NCBI GenBank assembly: GCA_036245805.1
Contig: BTRK01000003.1
Location: 25,368,685-25,432,684 of the forward strand
Direction of reading: 5' to 3'
Length of the DNA stretch: 64,000 nucleotides
Origin: Pristionchus mayeri
Lineage: Eukaryota > Nematoda > Chromadorea > Rhabditida > Neodiplogasteridae
This document shows, piece by piece, positions 31,256-42,648 of this stretch. Positions within the stretch are counted from its first letter, which is position 1; each line of letters opens with the position of its first letter. The translations under genes were made by a program, and so were the position numbers. The notes beneath the pieces are model-generated. The model worked only from the letters and a program-made list of their open reading frames with translations, was not told the DNA's origin and did no database searches.

Positions 31256-31736
31256 TGTTGTCTAGATTGTTGAATATTTTTTCTGCTGAAAAATCAGTTT
31301 ACGATTGTTCGTGCATATCTTTCGCTAGTTGGTGGTGAACTTTCGTATTTGCCCAAAAATTTCCAAATTCGCATTGATTTTTCAAGCTTGCCTTTTTCTG
31401 ATGATATTATTTCCCATTACCCATAACGAAGTAGCCAGAATCTGGATTATGCATATGGCTGTCAATACTTAGATATAACTTTTCAACGTTTTTAAAGTTT
31501 TATAATTGTTCAAATTATTTGACGACGGGCAGCCCCGATACTATTTACATTCACAAGGTATTATCAAGTCACTAAACGTGTTTTATAGTAGAAAGTAATT
31601 ATTTTTTCCTCTTTCGTAAATGATTTTGAATAAATCTAAGCAGTTATCTTGATTTTACATATATGCTCTGTTGACTACGTGCAGTTGAATATCTGAACCA
31701 CATGCTCTCATTATTCAACCGATTGAGAGGGTTGGA

Positions 31737-32124
31737 ATGTTGTCCCGCTACGCTCCTCGTCTTGCTGTGGCCTTCCGTGCCGGATCTCACCACGCGCCCG
31801 CGAAGACCGCCTGGACGCCCCAGACTCCTAGCTCGTTCGTCCACGACGGATGGGCATCTGCTGTTAGTTTTTTAATTATCTATTGCTTATTTGTTACGCT
31901 TTTGATGTCATCAAATAAATTTACTCTTTCAGCGTCTTCCCTTCCATGTGTACAACAGGTGGGGATTCGCCACGAAGGTGAGTGTACGCGTAATTTTCAC
32001 TCTAGTTCAGCTGGTGGTTATGTATTTAGGCACTTTGTTACAGGCCATCACCTTCTTGGCCGTTGGATTCTGGGCTCCGTTCTTTGTGGTGGAGTACCAG
32101 CTGCGCAAGGCCAACCAGAACTAG
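31737..32124 (+). CDS. cox-7C: cytochrome c oxidase subunit 7C, mitochondrial
   Basis: Small single-span subunit of respiratory complex IV in the inner mitochondrial membrane. Three exons (31737-31862, 31933-31977, 32044-32124) give 83 residues. Residues 1-36 form a basic, hydroxylated targeting sequence (MLSRYAPRLAVAFRAGSHHA). The mature part has the family motif RLPFHVYNRWGF and a membrane span ending FWAPFFVVEYQLRKANQN, close to vertebrate LPF...APFFVV.HQL. Introns have good GT and ctttcag/ttacag sites. It starts 480 bp after the last unc-64 exon on the same strand; no operon signal is evident. Symbol by family; worm naming may differ. Confidence 0.88.
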
Positions 32125-33150
32125 AGGAATTAGTACAGTATCCTCTGTATTGACTGTATTGATTAGAGTTTGTAATGGGAGTATCCCTCGGGATAAATAA
32201 TTGACTGACGTGGCCATTAATCACAGTACTATGATCGGAGAAGGTACTAAGTCCTCAACATATATGAGTGGTTGTGTAAATACGCCCTTTAGATCGTTGA
32301 GAGACCGTTTTGTGATCGATTGTGTCTTCCGGTCGGACAACTATCGGAAATAGGGATAGTACAAATAGTACACAGTGTGGGCCTTGGATAGGGCACTTAT
32401 TCGATCTCTGCGAATTGGAATGCACTTTAGACGTGAAGAAATATAAAGAAGTTAGTTTAGGTGGGATACTGTGAATCGAGATAGGACAAATATTGTCGAT
32501 AAAACCCCTCTAATTGTATACGAATTGGTAGAGAATAAGGGGTAGTGCTGCGAGCGTTCCCTCGCATGCACACGATTAGAACACTTACTCCCTCCGCTCT
32601 CCTATATCTCCCTAGTCTCTTCACTTCCGGTCGATTCGATCTCCCCATTTCTCTTTCTTACTCTGCCGTGTACAAAGTGCTCAAGGCAAACGTCGATGAT
32701 GGAAGATGGGTTCCTTCGTTAGAGGACACTGATCAGGAATGGTGGGAATGATGCTCCGCGAGAAAAGCAATACTTTTTTATTTAAACGAAGGTGTGAAGT
32801 GTGTTAGATAGGAACCCGTAAGTGGAAAAGAGACGAGGGTCAAGTGATGCACAGGGGGGAACAAATAAATAGGGAGGATCGATTGGTAATTGTTTAGATG
32901 TATTACAGCTATCAATCAATCTAAAAAGGAATTAAAAGGTCACTTTCGGTGGGTTGGCTGGTGTATGGGATAAAAAGGCAAATACCACGATCCAGCTAGT
33001 GCATAGTCTATGGAGTTAAGGAAAGCACGAATCGATGCGGGTCCTAGAGGAAATATATAAATGGAATGTCGGGAGACGTTGAGACCGAGTGTAGTATGAG
33101 AAGAATGGAGTGTGTACAAGGAGCGAAGAACGAGCAGCACTAGGAGGGAA
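32125..33150. other. convergent intergenic region
   Basis: Between the 3' ends of cox-7C (+) and the lon-1-like gene (-). A short plus-strand ORF ending DDGRWVPSLEDTDQEWWE at 32751 looks somewhat protein-like but has no clear splice partners. Otherwise nothing is seen beyond likely 3' untranslated sequence. Confidence 0.35.
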
Positions 33151-35832
33151 CTAATTACGCCTCCTCCAGAATGGATCGTCTGCGTTAGGTTTGTAGCAAA
33201 GACCTGCAAATTATGTTATTCACGAATATTTTAAGGCGCGGATAGTCACACAACGAAGCACAGTTTGCTTGCGATATCTCCAAACAACTTTAGAATAGCG
33301 TATCCAATCGATGCTACAGAACCCCCATGAACTACGGTAATTAGCAGTTCCTTGGGTATTTTTCTAAAAGTTCTATCGTTGTCAACATTATTCTGCGTAG
33401 TCAGGGATATGATTTATTACTTTAGAATAATTATAAGATTTAAGGGGAGATTTCAGAAGAATATGTGGACCAAGGAACAAGTTGCGGTAATGGTTGCATC
33501 GATTTGGTGCGGTAAACCCTGGTTTTTAGTACATATCTCAAGAGATATCTCCCTCCGTTGAACGATTATCCGCCCCCTTTTGTGCTCGTCAAAATAACAA
33601 AACAATGAAAAGCAGAAAAACTCGCCAGAGAAACATGCTGGCGCTGATTCGCTGCAATCACTGCAACGACCCTTTTCTCCCGAGGCCCAAGTGAAAGCAG
33701 GAACCTGAAAGGGAGAGATGGGTGAGCAAAAGGCAAAGGGGCTCAAAATTACTTTCCAATCACAAAAAACCAACGCAGACGGGACATATTTTCAATAAAT
33801 AAAATTCTACTTCAAGCACTGAATGAAAAGTTTCGGAATTTTTGAGTTTTCGATGCGAGACCATAATTAATGCGAAATTCAAGCAAGAGCCTGAATTAAG
33901 CGAAATACGGATTGTCTGCGTAACGCCCAAAATATAAGGGGTGGTGTGGATAGACTACTGTCAACCACCGTAATGCGACTGTCCCGCCCTTTAAGTTCAT
34001 GCAACACATCATTCGGGCTATGTTTTTGTACACCCACTGAACACCAATGGTGAGGCAGACTATTTCTTCATCCATATCCTATTTGTGGAAGTGCATCTAC
34101 TCGGGTTTTATTGGGTCCACACACGCACATCAGTCTATAGACAACTAGGTTGGACTACGGCATACACTTGGACTAACAGTCACGGAAATTGACATGACTT
34201 TGTGCGTGTCGAAGAGGGAGTCGATGATTTCGTGATATACAACAACTAAGATAGAACTGCTAGCTCACAACACTCTCCACTCACATAGTTCATCTCCGTA
34301 CGGGTGAATCTGTTCTTCTCCTAGAAATGGATGTCATAGTCTAGTGTCTACCCCGTCATCCCTACCTACGTACTCACACTTACCGAATAGAGTCCTCCAT
34401 TGTTTTGAACGAACACTGTGTTTCCTGAAATTACTGGATGAAGCCGTCATTGGTAGATGCCCATTTAATATAAATGTAAATAGTGTACCCTGAGGGTTGT
34501 AGTGGCAAACGAATACGTTGCGATGACCTCGTCCCTGTATTATAGTTTTGATGGTATGGGAGAGGAGGGGGGGGGGGGGTACCTGTACTCCCCAGACATC
34601 TCTGCAGCGAGAGAAGCCACATCCTACCAGATTAGTCTTCGCCCATACGACCTGGAAGGGAGAGATGGTAGCATGAGTGCAGGGAAAGGAGGGGGGGGGA
34701 GATCGGAGCATGAGTGCACTGAGGGAGGGAGGTGGGAGAGCCCACCTGGACGTAGTGACCACAGCAGTGCTTGTATGCATGATTGCAGCCACACCGAGGG
34801 TCGTTGACCTGCAGAGGAATGATGGAAGGGAGAAGGGAAAGGTCTTGATTATAGAAAGAGGAGAGGGGAAGTGCTCTCCGAACCTCGTTGAACCATATGG
34901 AGATGGCGTCAGAGTAGTTGGAGTACGGAGCAGCCCAGATGTTCTCTCCCACATTCACTCGGTCGTGACTGGAAGGGATACAGTATCGGAGGAGGAGGAG
35001 TATTACAGTACCTGTGTCTGAAATCGCATCGATCGGCGTGCCTCTGGGCAGATCTTGCCAGCTCATCGGACCAGTAGAGCATGTGCATGTCGGATGCGGG
35101 CACCTGTAAATGGGGAGGATGGAGGGGGAGGGAGAAGGAGGATGCGTGGGTGGAAGACCCATCCCACTCATTACTATTCAGTAGATAAGATGCCCTGTTT
35201 ATTCTCTCTCTAATGGTACTAGAAGGAGGATGCCGATCATTTTCTCGTCGATTCCATCACTGGATAATTTTTTTCTCGATCCTCTCCATTCTTCTCAAAT
35301 GAGATTAGGATGGGAATGTTTTCGAGGCCTTTCCGGTTTGATCATTCAATTAATTACAGAATGACCCTCAGTCTCGATTACGGAATGGCAGATGGGAGAA
35401 AGAGAAACAAATGCCGTTACCAAAAAGCAGAAGGCAACTAATCGATAGTAGTTGGCGCATTGCACGGGTGAGTAGCGGAGGAGGAGGGAGGGGGGACTGA
35501 CCATGCGACGGAATCGATTGTGCTCGTAGACTATCCACTTCTTGGTCCACTCATCGGGAGACTGCGATTCGACGAGCATCGATGGATACTGTAAAAGAAT
35601 GATGAGATAGAGGGAGGAATGGAAGGAAGAGAGAGAGAGAGAGAGAGAGAGGGAGTACCTGATTAGAGAAGTAGTAAGCTCGACGTTTCCTGGATTTAAG
35701 TTGATCTTCGGGATGGCCAGGATCAGCTAGATTGGGACCAGAGTGAGATACTTGAGATTGACCGATGAGGGAGTTGATGGAGAAGGCATCGAGAGAAGCC
35801 GAGAGACAGAGAAGAATGAATGAAGAGTACAT
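33151..35832 (-). CDS. lon-1: secreted CAP/CRISP protein, LON-1 type
   Basis: LON-1 is a secreted CAP protein that limits body length downstream of the worm BMP-like (Sma/Mab) pathway. Ten exons, 5' to 3': 35832-35659, 35588-35502, 35103-35012, 34968-34884, 34808-34746, 34651-34583, 34534-34489, 34424-34384, 33704-33626, 33203-33151, in phase throughout (262 aa). Residues 1-18 are a signal peptide; KSRKRR near residue 50 is a possible furin site. The CAP domain runs from IVYEHNRFRR to HYNPQGNTVFV, with GENIWAAPYS and GHYVQVVWAKTNLVGCGFSR. A cysteine-rich tail (GRCSDCSESAPACFS, LCYKP) ends FWRRRN. The last intron must use a GC donor (TCTG|GCGAGT) to give ACFSGLCYKP. Symbol from recalled similarity to C. 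elegans LON-1. Confidence 0.85.
33260..33600. repeat. degenerate relic of the TACCGTAACCC palindrome family
   Basis: Fragments such as AGTTCCTTGGGT and TTTTTCTAAAAG near 33300-33375 match parts of the 18.5-kb foldback element and the 322-bp satellite. It sits in the last intron of the lon-1-like gene. Confidence 0.4.
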
Positions 35833-38116
35833 CTGAAGAGAGAATGAAGATGATGAGAAGGGATTGATGGTATGGGGTGAGAGGGGGAATGGTTAGAGAA
35901 AGGAGGGGAAGGGATAAGGAAATAGTGGGAGTGAGCACGAGAGGAGATTGAACATCCATTGCAGAATGGAAAGTGATGGAAGAGGAATGTGAAGCCAGAG
36001 TGATCTACTGCCATTCACGGGGGATGTTATAGAACGGTGGAGGTGAGTAAGACAGAGAAGGAGTCAGACCCTTCTTATGTGCAAAGACCATCCCTTTACG
36101 GGAAATGGAATCACGAGAGTGGTGTGCATTCCAATAGAGTGAAGGGATGATTGAGGAGTGTTCGGGGGAGGGGGGGGGGGGAGGGATATACAGTATCGTC
36201 GAAGGTGCATTCAGGTGGTGGTCGGAGATAGAATGTGGATGGGATGGAATGCCTTTCGTTCCCTTGATTGGGTGATAAACCAACAATGTCCACCCGATGG
36301 CCACCACCGGAAACGGCGACGGTCTTGATTTATGTATGGGAGAAAGGAAACAGTGAGGATGGGAGGGGGTCTTATGCGAAGGAGGAGTACCGCATCCTGT
36401 CCAGACGTGCCCTTGAGGGCAAAGAATAACCGAGAGAAGGAGAAGGAATTGGCACTGAGACTACCCCTTTTTGTTACCCGGAACGGTCGAACAGTATTGT
36501 AATGAGCGGTAGAGAATAAGGAGACAACCTAGGAGTCATGCCAATACTGTTAACTCGAGAATCAAAGAATGAATACGGTAGTGATCTACGAAAGTGCGAA
36601 GAATGAGAGTGGAAGAGATACGATCTCGATCTTTTGCCTACTCCGACCCCTTTCTGCTAATCCTTTTACAAAATTATCCATTTTTCTGCGGAGTAGCAGT
36701 ATTTTTCTAAGAAGAAGAGAAGGTGAGTGAGAGTTAGCGAATAGCGGAAATGGAAGAGAGTTTAGATAGAAGAAGAGAGGATAGGGGATGAATGCAAGGG
36801 GGCGGAGTGAGAAGGGACGAGGAGACTGTGAGGCGCCATGGAATGATTGATGGCGATAGTGAAGAGGAGATGAGTGGGGGATGAGCGAATGAAGGAAGAA
36901 GGAGGAGGGACTGTATCCTGGAGGGAAGTGTGAAGAGGGGATGGAAGGGAATGGAGAGTGGGGGCATATATAGGGATGGGTTGATGAGATTGAGGGGCGG
37001 GGGAGACGACCTAGTGTACTTGTATGCACTTCTCATCGCGATGGGGGAAGTGCCCGTCCCGGTACGAGACTCCCGTTGTGCATCGTGCAGTCGTGCACTT
37101 TGTGGTGCATGGGACAGCCGATAAATCCGAATGATCGCCCTGTCGGAAGCGAGGCTAGATTAGACAAGAGGGCAGGTCGAGGGCTAGGGTTAATTAGGGA
37201 CGACGGATAGCTCATCGCTGCACTAACTAGACTGAGAGAGGGAGGCGACTTGATCCTATCAGCAAGGGAAGGGACGACTCTATCACCGGAAATGGATTAG
37301 GATTAGACGGAATGAGTGATCGGATGGCGAAGAAGGCAAGGCAGTCCGAGGGAATCATCACAAAGGGTAGAACGGAACGAATTGCCTCTTACAATTATCT
37401 TATTCATCTTTCGTGTCATTTTTTCCTTCCGCTTCTTTTCCCATCACACAGTTTATGCTCACAGTTTACTCTTTTCTCCCGTTGACTGAATGGATCGAAT
37501 CACTACTTCCTTATGGCATGTCGTTGCTTGGAGATGATACAAGGGATTCTCTGATTGTAGCGATCTATGACTCAACTAGGTCACCCACCCTCTTAAATTA
37601 GATAATTTGTTTCACCATTACTATATCCGTATTGTGAATAATTGCTATGTTTTACAAATTAAAAAAAGGTTTAAGTATAAAGTTTTAATTTGAGTATACG
37701 GTATGGATGTTGTCAACGACTGAGGAATGGTTGGTATGGTAAAAATGGGTGGTGGTTAGGATCTCTCGAATGGGCCAATTTTATGCTCCTCTTTCTTCAC
37801 ACCTTTTTGCAATACATTCCTCATTCGACACTCCATTCACCCCTTGATCACTCCTCATCTACCCTCTTTCTCTCTCTCTACTGTCTCCTCACCCCCCCCC
37901 CCCCCCCATTTCGATCTATCTTCTCTTCGAGATGCCGTCCTCCCCATTTTTCAATAGTGCACGCTGAATCATCGGCTCTCCTCTCTAATTTATGCTCTTC
38001 ATCTCATCGACTGTGTGGTATTGCACTCTTTGCACACGATAGATCCATCTTCACATAACGAGCACCGTTGCCCCCTCCCTTCTTCCCTCTCTCCTCCCTT
38101 CCACTCGAATGACGAG
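35833..38116. other. divergent intergenic region
   Basis: Lies between the starts of lon-1 (-) and glycerate kinase (+). It is very purine/pyrimidine-rich, so long proline- and serine-rich ORFs appear by chance. One minus-strand stretch (about 36191-36330) translates TVAVSGGGHRVDIVGLSPNQ, then a run ending CTFDDT, between plausible splice sites; it could be an exon of an unseen gene. Nothing else is supported. Confidence 0.3.
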
Positions 38117-40321
38117 ATGCAGAGAATGATTACAGCGAGTCTCTCCTTCTCCATGAGGGAACTACTGACCAGGGCCTTCTCGGCTGCTGTCGCTGCAGCC
38201 AATCCCCTCGAGTGTGTGAGGAGGGTGAGTTAGGGAGAGGGGATGAGGGAGAGAAAAGGAAAGAGAATATAGCGTAGATAGAAGGAGGAGCACAGCTCTC
38301 ATCATACTCCCCTTCATTGGTTAACAGAGAGAACTCGGCCTTTGAATAGTCGGCCAATGTTGTTGATCCAATCGCCCCTTCTCCGAATATTGACCGTGTT
38401 GGACGTTGTCCAGTACCTACGGTGCAAGGGGGATACATACATATGGGGGGGGGGGGGTATCATCTATTGTCTTTGCAGTCCCTCCGATTCACTCCTTCTT
38501 GTGTGAGTGTAATTGGATCATCAGTGTGGATCCCCTTGGAAGACTCGACTCCGCTCTACTTGATCTCCTTCGGAAAGGGAGCTGCAGCGATGGCAGAAGG
38601 GGCGGAGCAAGTGAGAGAAGGGAAGGGGGGGGGAGGGGGGAGGCAATCCACTGGCAGATACTCGGATCGAGAATCAAGGAGGGGATAGTTATCCTTCCCA
38701 ACCAACAAGGCATATCACATACCCTTCGTAGTCGCGTTTACGAAGCGGGAGCTTCTAATCTGCCTGATCGTCGATCGATTGAAGCAACTAAGGAGGTAGG
38801 CAATGATGTGATCCATGAATACAAGAATGGAAGGTGCTGAGTCTGGTGGATGGAGCGGAGTGTGATGCAGTCTTTCTCGTGCTCATATCAGGTCAGGAAG
38901 GAGAGAGACACGAGGAACCAACTGTCGTACGAGTTGTAGAATAGACATGAATTCCTAATTACTTGAAACATGAGACGAGTGAAAGGAGGTGGGGGGGGGG
39001 GGGGGGGGGGGTGGAGAGAGAGGATTGAGGCGGAGGGTCGGCTCTTCTCTCACTTCCCTCGAAAGGAGTGAATCTGGATCAGAAAGTGACTACGATCCGT
39101 GCATTGGTAATGGTGATGGTAGAGAGGAGCGGAGGGAGATAAGTGCAGGTAGCGAAGGGAGCTTCGATCCAGCAGTTGAATGGAGTGAGGAGAGTTCTTT
39201 CTCAAGTGAAGGGGGGAGGACTGGCAGATAGAATGGGAGAGAGGAAGGTGAGCGATTGGGGATGAGAGAGAGGGGAACGATACTCAACTCCCTCTAGAGT
39301 CTCTCACTCATCCTCTCTGATATTGTCGGAGATCCGCTTGAATTCATCGCATCGGGGCCTACTGTACATCCACAGGTAGAGAAGGGGGGAAGAGAGAGAG
39401 GGGGGGATACTCGACTCACCCTCTATCCTCGAAGTCGTCGATCCGAGCTGCAAGTGTAATTGACGATCTGAAGGCACGATCAAGTCTCCCAAAGGAAGTC
39501 ATCGATGCTATCGAAAGAGAAAGTAAGTGCATCGAGTGATCACGGTGCATGTGAGAATTGAGATATGTCGCTGCGTGTTGCACCGAGTGCTGCACACCAT
39601 GTCATAATAGGGAACAATGCAATGGCGATGGAAGAGGCAAAGAAGTTTTTGGATACAGAACGATTCAGGAGTACGGTAGGTGAATGGGTCGGTGATTATG
39701 ACGGAATGTTGACTGGCAGATAGCGACGTGTACACGAGTGGGCGAAGCAGAGGAGTTGGGAAGGGAAGTGGCGGATACGGTAGTGAGTCTGCAAAGAGGA
39801 GAGAGGACTGCCATTCTCTATGGTGGGCGAGTGTCATTGAGGGGGAGAAAGGGGGATACATTGGAGGGGAGAGACTACCGCGAATCTGCCTGCCAAGAGT
39901 GGAATGGGAGGAAGGAATCAACACGCAGCTCTCACTGCAATGATCCATCTATCGAGGAGGAGAGAGGAATGGAAAGGTCTCCCTTCTCTTCTTCTCTACT
40001 TCATCTCCATCTCTATTGCAGGCCTTCAATTCAGTCTTCTCTTCGCTGGAACAGATGGTCAAGATGGGCCTTCCGATGCAGCGGGAGCTACCGTAACCAG
40101 TCAGCAGATTATTGATCTCACTCCTCAAGAGATTGAGCTGGCTGAGAAAGCATTCGTTCAAGCTAACTCTTACAATTTTTGGAAAGAATTCAGAGGTTAA
40201 TGGGATGATATTATGATTGAACGAAAGTTCTCGTATTGCAGGAGGGGAATGCCATTTCAAGCCGGGACTCACGGGGACTAATGTCATGGATATCACTATC
40301 ATTTTATCTCATACTATGTGA
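38117..40321 (+). CDS. GLYCTK: D-glycerate kinase (GLYCTK, MOFRL family)
   Basis: Phosphorylates D-glycerate with ATP in serine, fructose and glycerate catabolism. Thirteen exons: 38117-38224, 38479-38610, 38658-38795, 38834-38891, 39030-39106, 39149-39247, 39298-39375, 39435-39522, 39563-39675, 39720-39830, 39898-39976, 40022-40195, 40242-40321 (444 aa; human about 523). Landmarks in order: YLISFGKGAAAMAEGAE, the glycine motif GGGSALLSLPSKG across exons 4/5, LSQVKGGGLADR, LSLILSDIVGDPLEFIASGP, VIIGNNAMAMEEA, GGRNQHAALTAM, and the MOFRL signature FAGTDGQDGPSDAAGA, ending LTGTNVMD. All phases agree. Intron 10 (39831-39897) is odd: it removes the usual short strand before GGRNQ. A 21-G run lies in intron 4. 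Confidence 0.92.
38991..39011 (+). repeat. 21-nt poly-G run in GLYCTK intron 4
   Basis: Uninterrupted G run just before the acceptor of exon 5, in place of a pyrimidine tract. Such runs recur across the window, for example at 62001-62023 (23 G) and 55379-55403 (25 C). Confidence 0.95.
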
Positions 40322-40498
40322 CAAGTGTGTAATCATATGTATTATTCTAGTACGGTTTAATTGTGCTTTGAGCTCTTAGTTATTAATTTGATAAAACGCA
40401 AGCATTCAGTCGTGCACGATCGTGGTATTGAGGGTGTTTCGGTGGAAAACACATTTTATCAGCGTGAATCTGTCTCTACTCCCCAGTTTGTAAATGTT

Positions 40499-42097
40499 TC
40501 ACGCTTCTTCTCTTCGATGTCGTTCTTTCTCACGACAATTTCTTCTGCCAATCTGCTCCTTCCCAGTCATAGGGGAATTCCTGAATGTACTATCGCCTTC
40601 AAGGGATGGGGGAAGGGGGGGGGGGGCTCACCTTAGCATGGGCGTGCTTCTTGGCCTCATCGAGGAGATCGATGAATTCCCCGTATGGAGGCTCTTCCTT
40701 GTAGTCTAGAGCACGAATCGATTTGTACAACTGATTGAGATCCTTGGGAAGACCTGGACAGTTCAACAGCATTCATCTATGTCAAACATAAAACTGACCT
40801 TCGAACAACTTATTCTGTTGAGCCTCTTCTCTCCTGAGTTCCTTCTTTCTTTGGAAGATTTCAGCAGGGTCCTGAATCAGGGATCTTTCTGCCCTCGCAG
40901 GGGAATTGCTTACGGTGACGTCACTCCAAGGGAGAGATCCATTGATCATCTCCATGAGTACATAGAACCACGACTCAAGATCACATGCTCTACTCATTTC
41001 CATTCCCTTGTGAGCTGCCTTCGATGCATATCTGGATGGGGAGATACAACTCTTCATCTTTCATCTCCTCACCTCCAATTTCCCTGGAACTTGGTTACTT
41101 TCTCCCTCGCATCTTTGAGGGCTCCGTCGTTATGTCGGAATTTATGAATGTAGTAGAAGTCGAGGATGTATATCTAGAGTGAGAGTCGTCATCTTTCTCC
41201 TTTCCTCTCACCGTTCTCAGTTCTTTAGTAGAACCTCGACCAATGGCGAAGTTGGAAGGTTGGACGTCACGATGAATGAATCCCACCTTAGCAGGAGATT
41301 ATCCTACCTATTCCTTTCCTTCTACCTTATGAAGATGCATGAGTGCTCTCAGACACTGATTGGCCACACTCAATGCGCATCCCAACGAGAATTTCTTATT
41401 AGGATCATTCTTGAGGAGATTCTGAATGGACGAGTCATCTGAGATATCTCCTTCCTATCCTACTCTCAGAGACTTCCCGCAGAGGGTCAGCGTCATGAAC
41501 TCGTACTTGTCCCACGAACCACGAGCAAATACCTAGAGGAGACAGATGAGGGAGTGGGAGGGGGGAAGGGGAAGGGGGTGCGCGGAGGAGGAGGGAGGGG
41601 ATATATTCCTCGAACCTTGCAGAAGTGACTTGCATCCGTCTTCTTCTTCATCGTTGCTAGAATCCACAATTCCAATTCGAGCATCAGACACTTCATCGAT
41701 CTTTGATCTTTCACTTCAACCTCCAATCAACCATTCTCTTGTCTAGATGGGAGTACTGTATCTCCTTTCCTCCACTCACTTTCATCGCACACATCTGATC
41801 CTTCTTCGTGTCCTTCACTATGAATATCGTATTCTGCCCTGATTCAGGGGCAATTCTCTCTAATATCTCGTATGGACCAACGAAGGTCCCCTGCAGATGT
41901 AGAGTCAGACAAGGATCACATCCAACATGCACCTTCTTGATGGCGATTTCCTCCCTTGTCTCATACTGCGACCTCTCATCTGCAGTTGGAGCTTCTGCCC
42001 CAGGCTGAAGAGAACAAAGATCAAACTATAAAGTGCAGAGGAGAGAGGGATCAATGAGATTTCTCGGAAGAATAAATAAACCGACCGTCTTTGTCAT
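40499..42097 (-). pseudogene. TTBK/CK1-like kinase with in-frame TAG
   Basis: Tau-tubulin-kinase-like member of the CK1 group, a family expanded in nematodes. Exons, 5' to 3': 42097-42086, 42004-41780, 41720-41616, 41532-41326, 41286-41212, 41173-41099, 41051-40914, 40871-40799, 40753-40632, 40558-40499; all phases fit (364 codons including two stops). Landmarks: GPYEILERIAPES, CAMKVEVKDQ with the ATP lysine, HRDVQPSNFAIG, IYILDFYYIHKF, SRYASKAAHKGMEM, DLESWFYVLMEMINGSLPW and a Lys/Glu-rich tail. The 41532-41326 exon contains TAG (41455-41457) between KSLR and DDSSIQNLL. A GT-AG removal of 25 nt there would break the frame. The catalytic-loop Lys is Gln and DFG is DFY, so even with readthrough activity is doubtful. 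Probably a pseudogene or pseudokinase allele. Confidence 0.8.
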
Positions 42098-42648
42098 GTC
42101 GTGGACTAGAAATGAAGAGTGAGGACGACGTAACACAAATCAAAATAATTGTCTTTGCGACCATCATTACGATGAACTAGATATAATATAACATCAGATT
42201 CGTTGAATGAATATTCATGAAGGTATATTAATTTGTGATGAAGTATTTATGGAAAGTGATCAACTGACAGACAATAAATATCACGGCTTTCGATGTAAGT
42301 GCAGTACAAAATTTATGATCACTAAGTGATGAAGCAACAAAAAAAAGATTTAAAAAAGCATTTTTGTGTAGGATACTGAAGTAGAGTGAGCTTAAAGAAA
42401 ATAAGGAAAGTATCACTGATAAGCTACCCGTATATGGTAGAATGATGGATTATTGAATTACTACATGGAGATAATAAGGAAAGAAACGAGGGACGAAGTA
42501 TTAACAAAAGTGGTCTACGCGTACTGCACGTGGAATGGGAAGTGAAATCCGAAGGAGATTATAGGGAGAGCCGCACCCGGTGAATGGGAGATACGGCAAG
42601 TGTACGGTAATGGTGATTATGAATGGGATACGGTAGACAGGTAGACTA

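Noticed and set aside
34246..34320. Alternative last exon of the lon-1-like gene (reads EKNRFTRTEMNY and ends at a stop)
   Set aside because: It is in phase after exon 8 and follows a ctag acceptor, but the peptide has no similarity to LON-1 tails, whereas 33626-33704 and 33151-33203 restore the conserved cysteine-rich tail.
36005..37215. Ser/Pro/Leu-rich minus-strand ORFs of 60-147 codons upstream of lon-1
   Set aside because: They follow the strong purine/pyrimidine strand bias of the region and show no domain, start context or coherent splice structure. Only one short stretch (36191-36330) was kept as a weak possibility.
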